From Actinomadura rupiterrae (GTDB lineage Bacteria; Actinomycetota; Actinomycetes; Streptosporangiales; Streptosporangiaceae): DNA of 64,000 bases. This document shows positions 44,139-52,960 of the stretch, in pieces. The notes under the pieces are model-generated. The model saw only the letters and a program-made list of their open reading frames with translations, made no database searches and had not been told where the DNA came from. Position 1 is the first letter of the stretch, and every line of letters begins with the position of its first letter. Position numbers and translations under genes: made by a program. The stretch covers positions 558,001 through 622,000 of the forward strand of contig NZ_JAMZEA010000001.1 of assembly GCF_024172125.1 (NCBI RefSeq), given 5' to 3'.

Positions 44139-44600
44139 ATGTTCCGTGTCATCGGGATGGCCACGACGGCAGCCGCTGCGGGCGTGCTGGGCTTCGGGAT
44201 GATGGCTGGCACCTCATCGGCCCACACGCTCACCACCGCCACGGCCCACACGGCGGTCACCGACGTCGACTTCCATGACTGCAAGACCGGCACCCGGTCG
44301 GTCCACTGCAAATCCAACCAGCAGGCCAGCGAGTGGATGAAGAAGTACTGCATCGGCTCCAACGGCGACGCCCACTGCAGTGGCGTCGGCCGCCAATGCG
44401 CCACCCAGGACAACGGCATCATCTGCGAGCAGACCGAAGGCACCACCAGTGACGGCCGTCACCCGCACGGACCGGTCTCGGCCGGCGCCGGCGGTACCTG
44501 GCAGACGGGCAGCCCCGCGCTGCTGGCCGCCGGCGCCGGGATCGCCGGGCTGGGCGGCGTCCTGCTGCTGGCCCGCCGCCGCCGGGCAGAGCAGTCCTAG
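44139..44600 (+). CDS. Secreted, C-terminally anchored protein (likely sortase substrate)
   Basis: 153 residues. Signal peptide (MFRVIGMATTAAAAGVLGFG ... SSAHT), a Cys-containing mature part (FHDCKTG, VHCKSN, KYCIGS, AHCSGVGRQCATQ, IICEQ) and a C-terminal sorting-like tail: GTWQTGSPALLAAGAG, hydrophobic helix, then RRRR. The WQTG box resembles but is not LPXTG. The sortase gene begins at the base after the stop. Confidence 0.75.
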   Translation: MFRVIGMATTAAAAGVLGFGMMAGTSSAHTLTTATAHTAVTDVDFHDCKTGTRSVHCKSNQQASEWMKKYCIGSNGDAHCSGVGRQCATQDNGIICEQTEGTTSDGRHPHGPVSAGAGGTWQTGSPALLAAGAGIAGLGGVLLLARRRRAEQS

Positions 44601-45218
44601 ATGTTCCACCATGCATCGGGGGGCCGCTCCGTGCTCGGGGCGGCCCCCCTGGCCGTCGTGCTCATCGGGGTGGCGGTGTTCATCGTGGGCATGCGGTCCC
44701 AGCAAGAGCCGCCCCAGCCCGCCGCGCCTGTGCTCTCGGCGCCGGTCGTCACCTCCGCGGCGCGGCCGCTGCCCCGTTCGGTGCCTAGCCGGGTCGTGAT
44801 CCCGTCGGTGAAGGTGTCCGCGCCGCTCCTGGCGCTGGGACTGGAACGCGACGGCCAACTCCAGGTCCCGCCCCTGACCCAGGTGGAGCGGATCGGGTGG
44901 TACCGCCTGGGACCGACCCCCGGCGAGCGCGGGCCCGCCCTACTGGTCGGCCACGTGGACTCCAGGACCGGCCCCGGCGTCTTCTACCGGCTCGGACAGC
45001 TCAAGCCCGGACAGAAGGTCAGTGTCCAGCGCAAGGACGGCACCACCGCGACCTTCTGGGTGTACCGCATCGAACGGGTCGCCAAGGACAAGTTTCCCTC
45101 CCGCCGGGTGTACGGCGACACCCAACGCCCCGAGCTTCGCCTCATCACCTGCGGCGGAAACTTCGACACCAAGGCAGGCCACTACCTAGACAACCTGATC
45201 GCCTACGCCGCCATGTGA
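44601..45218 (+). CDS. Class F sortase
   Basis: 205 residues, ATG directly after the previous TAG. N-terminal membrane anchor (APLAVVLIGVAVFIVGM), then the beta-barrel: SRVVIPSVKVSAPLLALGL, IGWYRLGPTPGERGPALLVG HVDS (catalytic His), and LRLITCGG (catalytic Cys). Class F enzymes anchor surface proteins. The adjacent gene is the most likely substrate. Confidence 0.9.
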   Translation: MFHHASGGRSVLGAAPLAVVLIGVAVFIVGMRSQQEPPQPAAPVLSAPVVTSAARPLPRSVPSRVVIPSVKVSAPLLALGLERDGQLQVPPLTQVERIGWYRLGPTPGERGPALLVGHVDSRTGPGVFYRLGQLKPGQKVSVQRKDGTTATFWVYRIERVAKDKFPSRRVYGDTQRPELRLITCGGNFDTKAGHYLDNLIAYAAM

Positions 45219-45379
45219 GACGACTCCTCCCCCGTGCACAAGCGGGGACCGTACGGGTTGGCCTTTTCGGTCTTGTCCCCTACTCAAATTCACTATGTGG
45301 GCCCGATCCCGATGCGGCGGTCAACCATCTGCTCGCAGCTGTCGCCGACGGCGCCCCGGCCCGGGGCCCTGCGGCGCCA

Positions 45380-45640
45380 TCGGGTGGCCCGCCGGCTCGG
45401 GTCGAGCGCGGCGGCATGGGAGCCGTACACCTCCTCGAGAGACCTGCGTCCCCGCATGGCCTCGCTATAAAGATCATGCTGCCGCAGATCGCGGTCACGG
45501 CCGAAGCAAGGCAGCGATTCCTCACTGAAGCCCGCCTCGCACAAGAGCTGTCGCACCACCACATCGTCACATTGCATTCGGTTGCCAATACGATGACATC
45601 TTCTTCTCCACCGAGAGCATTGCGCCGCAGGCAGACCAAG
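45380..45640 (+). pseudogene. Ser/Thr protein kinase N-terminal relic
   Basis: Across two frames: RRHRVARRLGS, then GGMGAVHLLERPASPHGLAI KIMLPQ (glycine loop and Lys) and RFLTEARLAQELSHHHIVTL. The DIFFSTE continuation is in a third frame. The catalytic loop is missing. Confidence 0.65.
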
Positions 45641-45783
45641 GAAGCCGCCAAACAGCTCAAGCGGTTACAAGGGTCCTGCCCACGGGCGACCGGCTGCTGC
45701 AGCAAAACATGGGGCACCCGCCAACGTCGGCTCCGACCGGGGCATGCCCCTACCTTGTCGGGCAGGTGTTGGGTCGTGCCGGG

Positions 45784-46660
45784 TCAGTGTCGGGCCGGTG
45801 TTGGATCGGCGTCGGGCCGACGTGGCGTCATCAAGGCGGAGGCCGGCCGCGGTCCGAGAGCCCTCCGCGCTCCGCCACTCCCCAACGGAAGGCTCTCGGC
45901 CCTCGCGCCCGGATCCGTTGGCCGAGTCCCATCCGCCAGAGCCCGAACCGGTGCCGCAGTCGGCAACCCCGCTGCCTCCTCGGTCGAGCCCCAACTGGTC
46001 ATCGCAAAGCCCACCCCGGCCCTCCCAACACCCACTGGACCGCAGGCCGCGGCCTCACAACGGTCCAGCAAGCGACGCACCTCACGGTTCGCGCCGCATT
46101 TGAGGCACATGTGCGATGTGCCTGGCCGCCCGAAGGTCGGAATCGGTCCGTGACGGTCCTGCTGCCGGGTGCTCTCCTCACCTGATCCCCCCCAGGGGCA
46201 CTGGACTTCGGTGCAGGGTGAGCGCCGGCTCGTTGCCGTTGGCCGCGGTGGAGCACCCCTGGCGTCGCATAGGATCTCCGCGTTCGGAGTTTCGCTGCGC
46301 GCCGTGTTCTGTTGGACGTTCTCGGGACGGTCCACCGCGGTCGTTGTGGGAGTGGGCTGGGGTCGGACGTGGTGAATCAGGTGCATGAGGCCGAGCCCGA
46401 CTTCGGACCAGCCGATCAGCAGGAGCGGTCCGACCGCGCCGAAGGCGGCACGTTCGTAGGCGGACTGGGAGATCGGGCCGGCGATGTTGAGTCCGAGCGT
46501 CGCCGTGCCGAAGAAGACCAGGAGGGCGCGGGCCGGTCGCAGCTGTCGCGGATGCACGCCGCGCATGATCAGGCAGCGGATGCCGGCGAGCAGGCCGACG
46601 GCCAAAGCTGAAAGTGAAGCTGAGCGCGGCGATCAGCACCAGATGATGGTCACCACGGGC
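45784..46660 (-). pseudogene. DUF2637 (actinobacterial plasmid/ICE-type) protein with an internal deletion
   Basis: HLVLIAALSFTFSFG, then in a second frame LAVGLLAGIRCLIMRGVHPR, QLRPARALLVFFGTATLGLN, IAGPISQSAYERAAFGAVGP and LLLIGWSEVG. The intact family has about 35 more residues between FSFG and LAVG. The C-terminal frame continues to 45784, including CLKCGANREV, but looks partly non-coding. Such genes belong to integrative elements, as does the nearby integrase. Confidence 0.55.
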
Positions 46661-46711
46661 CGGTGGCCGCCTCCTCTTTCAGGCACGCCTCGGTGAGCGC
46701 GGTGAGCTGGT

Positions 46712-48055
46712 TCACGACACGCTCCTGATCTTGTGATCAGCAGCTGGCGTGGCTTGGCCGCCGGGGTTGTCTCCCACTGCGTGCGGGTGCTCGGGGCGGC
46801 GGAGTCGGCCGTCCAGGGAGGTGGCCATGCCGAGGTCGGTAGCGGGGGTGAGGTGGGAGTAGATGGCGCTGGTGATGGCGGCGTTGGCGTGGCCGAGCCG
46901 CTTGGACACCGACTCGATACCGTGCAGCGGGATCAGCGCGGTGGCATGCGCATGGCGGAGCCGGTGCGGGCTGGGATCCTTGGTCAGGCCCCGCTGGAGC
47001 GCGAGCGCCTTCACCTTGACCCAGCGGTGGTTGTGGAAGTTGGTGTTGCGCCAGATGCCGCCGCCGGGCGAGGAGAACAGCAGGTCGGTGGGGCGGCGGT
47101 CGGCCTGGCGGGCGATGATGATCTGCGCGACGTCGGTGCCGATGGCGATGGTGCGGAAGGCGTTCTCGCTCTTGCCTTCGGCGGTGTCGATGTAGGGCTG
47201 GCGGTTCTCGTCCTCCTTGGCGACCTGGGCGATGGTGAGCAGGCCGCCGATGATCTCCCCGTCCTCGGCGCGGGTGAGGCGCACATCGCAGGGGCGCAGC
47301 GCGGTCAGCTCGCCCCAGCGGATGCCGGTGCCGAGGATCAGCGCGGTGATGTCGCCGGTGTCGTCGTCGACCGCGTATGCGCAGTCGATCCAGGCCGCGA
47401 ACTCCTCCACGTCCAGGACATGGTGGGCCTTGACCGGGCGGCCCTTGCGCGTGGGCAGCCTCACCCAGCGGCAGGGGTTGACCTCGCAGTAGCCGCGCAT
47501 GACCGCGTAGTCCAGGACCGGCGCGAGCACCGTGCCGTGGATGTTGCGGATGGTCTTGGCCGAGTAGTGCTTGGGCGGCGTGCGGCCGTAGACCTTGGTC
47601 CGCATGTAGCCGACCCAGCCCTGCCAGATGTCCAGGGCGGCCGCCTGCCCGATCGGCAAGGCGCCGAGCGGGCCGACGGCCTGGCCGCCGGGCAGCAGGA
47701 CGGTGGCGGGCTCGACGTGCGCGGCGTAGAGGCGGCGGTAGTCGGCCACCGTGCGGCGGTCGGCGTCCACCAGGGTCGCCAGGTACTCCGCCACGACCTC
47801 ACCGAAACCCAACGGCTCCGGTTCGGGTTCGGGTTCGGGTTCGGCGGTCAGCAGCCGGAGACCGCGGCAGCCCTTGGGGTAGCCCTCCGGGCGCCGCTCG
47901 CCGGCCAGTTGCACCCGCGCGGCGAAGTCGCGCGCGGTCGTCAGGGAGTCGCACGTCTCGCCGTCGGTGCGGCCGGTGCGGTGGCCGCCGACACGCCAGC
48001 GGACGCGCCAGGTGACCCGGCCCGAGAGGTTGGTGCGGCGTTCGATGCTCGCCAC
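46712..48055 (-). CDS. int: Tyrosine recombinase (integrase)
   Basis: 447 residues from GTG 48055 (AAAGGCGAG upstream). N-terminal arm-binding region, an EPEPEP linker, core-binding SAM-like domain (GEVVAEYLATLVDADRRTVA), and the catalytic domain: Arg in GTGIRWGELTALRP, HRLRHAHA, and the Tyr in LGHANAAITSAIYSHLT. Of the type that integrates actinobacterial elements into tRNA genes. A tRNA-end-like sequence lies 134 bp upstream of the start. Confidence 0.92.
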   Translation of the reverse strand: MASIERRTNLSGRVTWRVRWRVGGHRTGRTDGETCDSLTTARDFAARVQLAGERRPEGYPKGCRGLRLLTAEPEPEPEPEPLGFGEVVAEYLATLVDADRRTVADYRRLYAAHVEPATVLLPGGQAVGPLGALPIGQAAALDIWQGWVGYMRTKVYGRTPPKHYSAKTIRNIHGTVLAPVLDYAVMRGYCEVNPCRWVRLPTRKGRPVKAHHVLDVEEFAAWIDCAYAVDDDTGDITALILGTGIRWGELTALRPCDVRLTRAEDGEIIGGLLTIAQVAKEDENRQPYIDTAEGKSENAFRTIAIGTDVAQIIIARQADRRPTDLLFSSPGGGIWRNTNFHNHRWVKVKALALQRGLTKDPSPHRLRHAHATALIPLHGIESVSKRLGHANAAITSAIYSHLTPATDLGMATSLDGRLRRPEHPHAVGDNPGGQATPAADHKIRSVS

Positions 48056-48188
48056 GATCTCGCCTTTCCGGTCGTGGCTTGCCGCTCCAGCGGAGCTCCC
48101 GAAAAACCTGGTGTGCCATGGTGTTCCCAGGATCTTGAAAAGCCCAGACCTGATCACGTTCTGCAGTTCAGGGGCCGATGATCAAGTA

Positions 48189-48223
48189 GGGCGAGCAGTG
48201 CTCGAACCAGCGACCTCATCCGG
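48189..48223 (-). other. tRNA 3'-end-like sequence, likely att site
   Basis: On the minus strand GAGGTCGCTGGTTCGAGCAC then TGCTCGCCC holds a T-loop GGTTCGA in the right setting, but the T-stem is imperfect and no tRNA body precedes it. Integrases of this type use the tRNA 3' end as attachment core. Confidence 0.45.
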
Positions 48224-48514
48224 CAACGATGGAGCTGGAGCTTGGCATGGGGCACCAGCATCACGTTCGAGCGCCCGCGCCCAACGGGCGCCCCACCCTT
48301 CCACCACAGCGCCCTGACCGGCCGGGCCTCAGCCCAGACAGCCGGCGCCGCAGACCCGGCGGTGGCTCGCAAGCCAGGTAAGTCAAGCATGGTGAGCACA
48401 GCCGCCGCAGCGCGTTCGCATTTGACCGGATGGGGGCCAGCGGTCCGCTCCGCTGGGCACGGGTCCACATGCTGAGCCGACCTCTGCAGGGCAGCCAGCC
48501 ACCCCGCCCTTTAC

Positions 48515-48564
48515 ATGTTGACAGACAGGCACTCGTGGGCGCACTCTAAGCCTGACATTGTCAG
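48515..48564 (+). promoter_or_regulatory. Promoter/operator region of the QueC-like operon
   Basis: A TTGACA box (48518-48523) and a perfect palindrome CTGACA-T-TGTCAG (48552-48564), three bases before the ribosome site AGGAGGGG. The palindrome repeats the TGACA core of the upstream box. A -10 at proper spacing is not clear. Likely bound by the operon's own XRE protein. Confidence 0.5.
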
Positions 48565-48577
48565 ATAGGAGGGGTCG

Positions 48578-49174
48578 ATGCCCGACGACGATCGCTTCCC
48601 AAGGTCCCTACCGCCGAAATGGTTGGCCGTGCGCCGCGCGTTCGAGCGGGGCGACGTCCTGGACACACTGTCCAGGTTGGTGGAGAAGGCCCTTGCGGAC
48701 ACCCTGCGCAGAATCGGCGGCGTCCCGGCCCTCCAGGAGATCAGCGACGAGGCTCATCAGGTAGCGCGGGCGCGGTGCGAGACCCTGCCTTTTGAAGGAG
48801 CGGTTCCGCACCTCCGGCGCCGGTACGACCGTCTGCCCCAGACCGAGCTGACCTACCAGCGCACGCGTGTCCTGCTGGAGACCAGGACCGAGGAGCTCGC
48901 GCAGAATCCGGAGACCACTCGGCGATTGATCGCTGTGGCCGTTGTACGAGCGGCAGCACATCAGTTCGGGTTTGGGCGCTTCCTGCCGAACCTCGTCGAC
49001 AGTGACCGCTGGGACGCCGCCGAGCTGCTGCAACGCAGCGAACAGGTACTCGACCTAGCGAAGCTCGACAAGCTCGCGGAGGCGCTGATCCGCCACCCCG
49101 ACGGCAATGGACTTCAGGCTCCCAGGCACAAGAGGCAGCCGATCGCCCTGGACACGCCGCTGGAGGATGTGTGA
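48578..49174 (+). CDS. Helical protein of unknown function, first gene of QueC-like operon
   Basis: 198 residues from ATG 48578 with AGGAGGGG four bases before. Predicted mostly helical (RAFERGDVLDTLSRLVEKAL, QTELTYQRTRVLLETRTEEL, TTRRLIAVAVVRAAAHQFGF). No signal peptide, membrane helix or known domain. Its N-terminus (MPDDD) does not look like the Gly-start substrates reported for QueC-like conjugating enzymes. The stop overlaps the next ATG (TGATG), so translation is coupled. Confidence 0.75.
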   Translation: MPDDDRFPRSLPPKWLAVRRAFERGDVLDTLSRLVEKALADTLRRIGGVPALQEISDEAHQVARARCETLPFEGAVPHLRRRYDRLPQTELTYQRTRVLLETRTEELAQNPETTRRLIAVAVVRAAAHQFGFGRFLPNLVDSDRWDAAELLQRSEQVLDLAKLDKLAEALIRHPDGNGLQAPRHKRQPIALDTPLEDV

Positions 49175-50508
49175 TGGACGCGTGGGCGACCTTTGATTTT
49201 CGAACGCACGCAGGCCCCGTCCCCGGTGCCGTCCGCTGGGGGAAGGAAGTCCGGCTCAACGGACGACCCGTGATGGACGAGCTTGCACAGGTCATGCCGC
49301 CGCTGGCGGCCGACCTCATCGAGATCGCCACGGCGGCTTACACCGCGGACCGTCGACAGGCCCGCGACCACGGCGACCCATGCCAGATCGCATGGTGCCG
49401 CAGACTCCGCCTGCACCTGCCCGTCCGCTGTGTGGACGTGTGGCAGAGCCACGCCGGCCACGTAGGCGAAGTGCTCCGCTGGCTGACCGACGATGAGTGG
49501 GAGCTGGTCTTTCATCCGCTCGGTGCTTCCCACACGCCACTTCGGGGCGCCCAGGAATACCTCTTCTCGGAGGTTCCCGACCGAGCACGGGTCGTCCTGT
49601 TCAGCGGTGGGCTCGACTCCACGGCCGGACTCGCAGCAGATCTGGCGGCGGCCCCCGACGCTGCCGTTCTGGCCGTTCGGGTCGTCACCAGTAACCGCAT
49701 GCAAGGCATCCAGGAGAGCGTCCTTCGAGCACTCGGCCACCGTGTCCGCGACTGCCGCCTACCCCTCAACCTCGCCGCCGGCACTTCCCGAGAATCTACG
49801 CAGCGAACCCGCGGCTTCCTGTTCCTGGCCGCCGGAATCGCCACCGCCCTGACCGCGGGCAAGCAGACGCTGCGCGTGTACGAGAACGGCATCGGCGCGA
49901 TCAACCTTCCCCTCGTTCCTGCCCAACGAGGCTCCCAAGCCACCCGAGCCGTCCACCCGCGCACCCTACAGATGTTGGAGCGACTCACCACCTCCCTGAC
50001 GGGCGCCAGGTTCCGCATCGAACTGCCCCACCTATGGCACACCAAAACCGAAATGCTCCGCCACGTGCCCCACTGGGCCATCAAGGCCTGCATTCGGTCG
50101 GTCACCTGCGACATAGGGTTCGCGACTCATGTGCCCGGACGGCCTGCTTGCGGCCAATGCACTTCCTGCATCCTGCGACGTCAATCAGTCCTGGCCTCCG
50201 GCCAGCCCGTCCTGGACACCGCCCAGCACTACGACAGCGACCTCAGCTCGGCACGCGATCGCGTACCGATCACTGCCACGCTGTGGCAGCTCCACCGGCT
50301 AGGCCAGGCTCTGCGGGCCGCCGACCCATGGACTGCGCTGGTGGAAGAGTTTCCGCAGGTCCTGGATGTCCCGGCGGTGGGAGAGGAAACGGGACGGGCC
50401 GCGGTCCTGCGCCTGTACGGTCAGTACTGCACTGAATGGAGGGCAGCAGCCCGAGAGTTCGGCTTCAACCTGCACAAATGGGGACTGGAAGGGGCGGCGG
50501 CCGCATGA
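49174..50508 (+). CDS. QueC-like PP-loop ATPase (QatC-type)
   Basis: 444 residues from ATG 49174 (GGAGG seven bases before). An extra N-terminal domain (1-130), then the PP-loop SGGLDS (144-149), the VYENGIGAINLPLVPAQRGS block followed by TRAVHPRTL, and a zinc site Cys312, Cys326, Cys329, Cys332 (ACGQCTSCILRR). The ENG..N.PL and TR..HP motifs are those of defence-associated QueC-like proteins such as QatC, rather than housekeeping QueC (about 230 residues). Other queuosine genes are absent. Expected to activate a substrate with ATP. Confidence 0.85.
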   Translation: MDAWATFDFRTHAGPVPGAVRWGKEVRLNGRPVMDELAQVMPPLAADLIEIATAAYTADRRQARDHGDPCQIAWCRRLRLHLPVRCVDVWQSHAGHVGEVLRWLTDDEWELVFHPLGASHTPLRGAQEYLFSEVPDRARVVLFSGGLDSTAGLAADLAAAPDAAVLAVRVVTSNRMQGIQESVLRALGHRVRDCRLPLNLAAGTSRESTQRTRGFLFLAAGIATALTAGKQTLRVYENGIGAINLPLVPAQRGSQATRAVHPRTLQMLERLTTSLTGARFRIELPHLWHTKTEMLRHVPHWAIKACIRSVTCDIGFATHVPGRPACGQCTSCILRRQSVLASGQPVLDTAQHYDSDLSSARDRVPITATLWQLHRLGQALRAADPWTALVEEFPQVLDVPAVGEETGRAAVLRLYGQYCTEWRAAAREFGFNLHKWGLEGAAAA

Positions 50509-51683
50509 CGAGCACCGACACCACACTGCCGGAACGGCTGCGTGTCGCCCGGCAATCAGCCGGTGTCACCCAGCAGCAGGCTGCTACGGCTCTGGGAGTG
50601 AGCCGACCATTGCTCGTGGCCATGGAGAAGGGAAGCCGAAAGGTCCGTCCAGAGGAGTTGGTGACTCTCGCATCGCTGTACCGGCGCGAGGTCAGCGACC
50701 TCCTCCGCCCGCAACCCCCGGTAGAGGGCATCGGCGCACAGTTCCGGCTTGCCCTTCCCAGCAGGGTCGACGAGGAGAAGCTGCACGATGCGATCGCAGA
50801 GATCGAACGCCTCGCCGACGACTTTCTCGACCTGGCCAGGCGGAGCCGGGTCGACCTCCCCCGCCGTTACCCCACCGAGTTCCGGCTCACCGAAAGCGAC
50901 CTCGCCCCTGCGGCCGAAGACCTGGCCCTAGAGGAGCGCCGCCGCCTCGGGCTGGGCGACGGCCCGGTCCAGCAGCTGCGCGAGTTCCTCGAAGACGAGG
51001 TAGGGCTGCGGATCTTCATGCCCCGCCTGCCGTCCAAGATCGCTGGCGCGATCGTCTATGCCGAGCCCCTCGGCGGATGTGTGGCAGTGAACGCGAACCA
51101 TCCGGTGCAGCGACGTCGATGGACACTGGCGCACGAATACGCCCATTTCCTGACAAGGCGTGATCGCTCGGAGGTCACCACGCTCGGCGGACGAAGCAAT
51201 GCCGACGAACGATTCGCCGACCTGTTCGCCGCCGACTTCCTGATGCCGCGCAGCGGGGTACGCCGGCGTTTCCTCGAACTCACGCGAGACCGGGAACGCG
51301 GAAAGCCTACTGTCGCAGACCTCTTCCACCTGGCCCGCGCCTTCCGCGTCTCCTTCCAAGCGATGACCCATCGCCTTGAAGACCTTGCTCTCATCCCTAG
51401 CGGAACTTTCGACAAACTCGAGCCCAGGTTGCGCCCAGCCGAAGCGGAGCGCACCCTAGGACTGTCCCCTGATCACGAGTCGGCCGAGCTGCTGCCGGTG
51501 CGGTACCGCTTCCTGGCCGTCGAACTGTTCACCAACGGGGAGATCACCGAAGGACAGCTCTCCGCATACCTGCGGACCGACCGGGCCCAAGCCCGCGACG
51601 TCGTCCGGGAGCTGACCACCAGCAACGACGTAACGGGAGGCGGCATGCCTAAGCCCGTGCGCTGGAACGAGCCGGAGTGCTGA
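50505..51683 (+). CDS. XRE-family HTH fused to ImmA/IrrE metallopeptidase
   Basis: 392 residues from ATG 50505, ATGA overlap. HTH at 10-60 (RLRVARQSAGVTQQQAATAL GVSRPLL). Helical linker. Zinc peptidase motif HEYAH (210-214) with the third ligand in NADERFADLFAADFLMP. Such proteins act as regulators/antitoxins that can cleave a repressor on a signal, and they often pair with a downstream toxin. Here the downstream gene is a PIN protein. Confidence 0.9.
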   Translation: MTSTDTTLPERLRVARQSAGVTQQQAATALGVSRPLLVAMEKGSRKVRPEELVTLASLYRREVSDLLRPQPPVEGIGAQFRLALPSRVDEEKLHDAIAEIERLADDFLDLARRSRVDLPRRYPTEFRLTESDLAPAAEDLALEERRRLGLGDGPVQQLREFLEDEVGLRIFMPRLPSKIAGAIVYAEPLGGCVAVNANHPVQRRRWTLAHEYAHFLTRRDRSEVTTLGGRSNADERFADLFAADFLMPRSGVRRRFLELTRDRERGKPTVADLFHLARAFRVSFQAMTHRLEDLALIPSGTFDKLEPRLRPAEAERTLGLSPDHESAELLPVRYRFLAVELFTNGEITEGQLSAYLRTDRAQARDVVRELTTSNDVTGGGMPKPVRWNEPEC

Positions 51684-51687
51684 CCTG

Positions 51688-52218
51688 GTGCGCATTTTGC
51701 TGGACGCCTGTGTGGCGCTGAATCTCGAGGCAACAGGAGAGTTCGACGCGATCTCCCACGCCCTCGGCGTAATGTTCGCCATGCCCGCCAAGGCCGCCGA
51801 AGAGGTGCTCTACCTCATCGATCTTGTCGACGGCGAGAAGACCAAGACCCTCATCAACCTCAGCTCCCACGTCGAGAAGGAGACCCTGGAGCTACTTCTG
51901 CTCTCCCCTGGCGCCGAGACGGCGACCTTCGTGGACCTCGCCACGAAGGTGGAGGACGGGGAGGCCCAATGCCTGGCGCTGGCAAAGCATCGGCGCCTCG
52001 CCTTCGCCACCGATGACCATGCGGCTCTCAAGGCCGCCGCCAGGATAGGACTCCCCGCGGCAACCAGCACGCCGCGCCTGCTGAGGAACTATGTCGACCA
52101 GGCTGGGCTCAGCCAGCAAGAAACCGGCCTGATGCTCCTCGCCGTAGAATCCCGCGCACGCTTTCGGCCTCCCCCCGGGCACGCTGACTTCGCCTGGTGG
52201 ACCACCCGGCGTCCCTAG
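51688..52218 (+). CDS. PIN-domain nuclease-like protein
   Basis: 176 residues from GTG 51688, four bases after the previous stop. Starts MRILLDACVALNLEA (Asp6), with DGEAQCLALAKHRR (Glu92) and AFATDDHAAL (Asp109/110): the acidic residues of a PIN fold. PIN toxins cut RNA. Coupled to the XRE-ImmA gene in a toxin-antitoxin-like order. The C-terminal 50 residues are extra. Confidence 0.8.
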   Translation: MRILLDACVALNLEATGEFDAISHALGVMFAMPAKAAEEVLYLIDLVDGEKTKTLINLSSHVEKETLELLLLSPGAETATFVDLATKVEDGEAQCLALAKHRRLAFATDDHAALKAAARIGLPAATSTPRLLRNYVDQAGLSQQETGLMLLAVESRARFRPPPGHADFAWWTTRRP

Positions 52219-52491
52219 CAAGCGCGCACCGTCGCTGTACGGAAGAAGCCACTACAGGGGCGGTGTTCGGCAGGCCGACGGCACGCACAAGCGGGGCCAC
52301 CCCAGCATCATCCCGGCCGACCGCCGCCCACAGGGCACCTCTGGAGACAATCTTCCACGGCATGGATTCGAGCGAACTCGAATGACCTTGAGCCGCCTCG
52401 CTAACCAGGGCCACTCATCACGGCTACAGTCGGCAGGCGATCATCCACCGGTTCACACTGCTGGTCGGGCGACCAGGACCGCACAGCAAGA
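52219..52491. other. Spacer between PIN gene and terminator, no gene seen
   Basis: Only short frames. A bidirectional hairpin follows at 52492-52529. Confidence 0.5.
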
Positions 52492-52529
52492 CGGCGGGGC
52501 GCTCCCCGTGCAGGCAGCGCCCCGCCGTT
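52492..52529. terminator. Bidirectional hairpin between the PIN operon and tmRNA
   Basis: A perfect 13-bp inverted repeat (ACGGCGGGGCGCT / AGCGCCCCGCCGT) with a 12-nt loop. It can end the plus-strand operon and the minus-strand tmRNA transcript. Confidence 0.8.
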
Positions 52530-52587
52530 CTTGACGAGCTGGCGCTTCGAACCGCCGTTGCGGGCGGGTGTTCGAACAACGCCGTTC

Positions 52588-52960
52588 TGGTGGAGGTGGC
52601 GGGAATCGAACCCGCGTCCTTCGGTGATGAGTCAGGGCTTCTCCGGGTGCAGCCTGCTTGACGCTTTCTCAGCCCCGGCGCTCTCGCAGGCGAGTCGCCG
52701 ACGGGCTCAGTCGCTGTTAGGTGTTCTCTACTGCCCCGCGACCGGGCGGCAGAGTGGAGTCTCCTGATGATGCCGGATCCCGGGGCGGAGACGTACCCGG
52801 GCCGGCAGAGTCGCTACTCGCCTCAGGCGGCGAGAGCGAACTCGGACTGCTTCTTGTTGGCAGTTATAGGTTTGCTGTCACAGGATTTACGAGGTCACAA
52901 CAGCAACCCTCGACCCGCTTCCCCTGGCTCGACCTACCGAAGTCGAGACCGGTCACCCCC
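52588..52960 (-). ncRNA. ssrA: tmRNA
   Basis: The 5' end (GGGGGTGACCGGTCTCGACT) and 3' end (GGTTCGATTCCCGCCACCTC plus CACCA) form the alanyl-tRNA-like domain. The tag frame encodes ANKKQSEFALAA followed by TGA, close to the usual actinobacterial tag. Length 373 nt. CCA is encoded. It rescues stalled ribosomes with SmpB, whose gene lies 2.4 kb upstream on the same strand. Confidence 0.95.

Noticed and set aside
48189..48223. Complete tRNA gene
   Set aside because: Only a T-arm-like end is seen; no anticodon or D arm precedes it.
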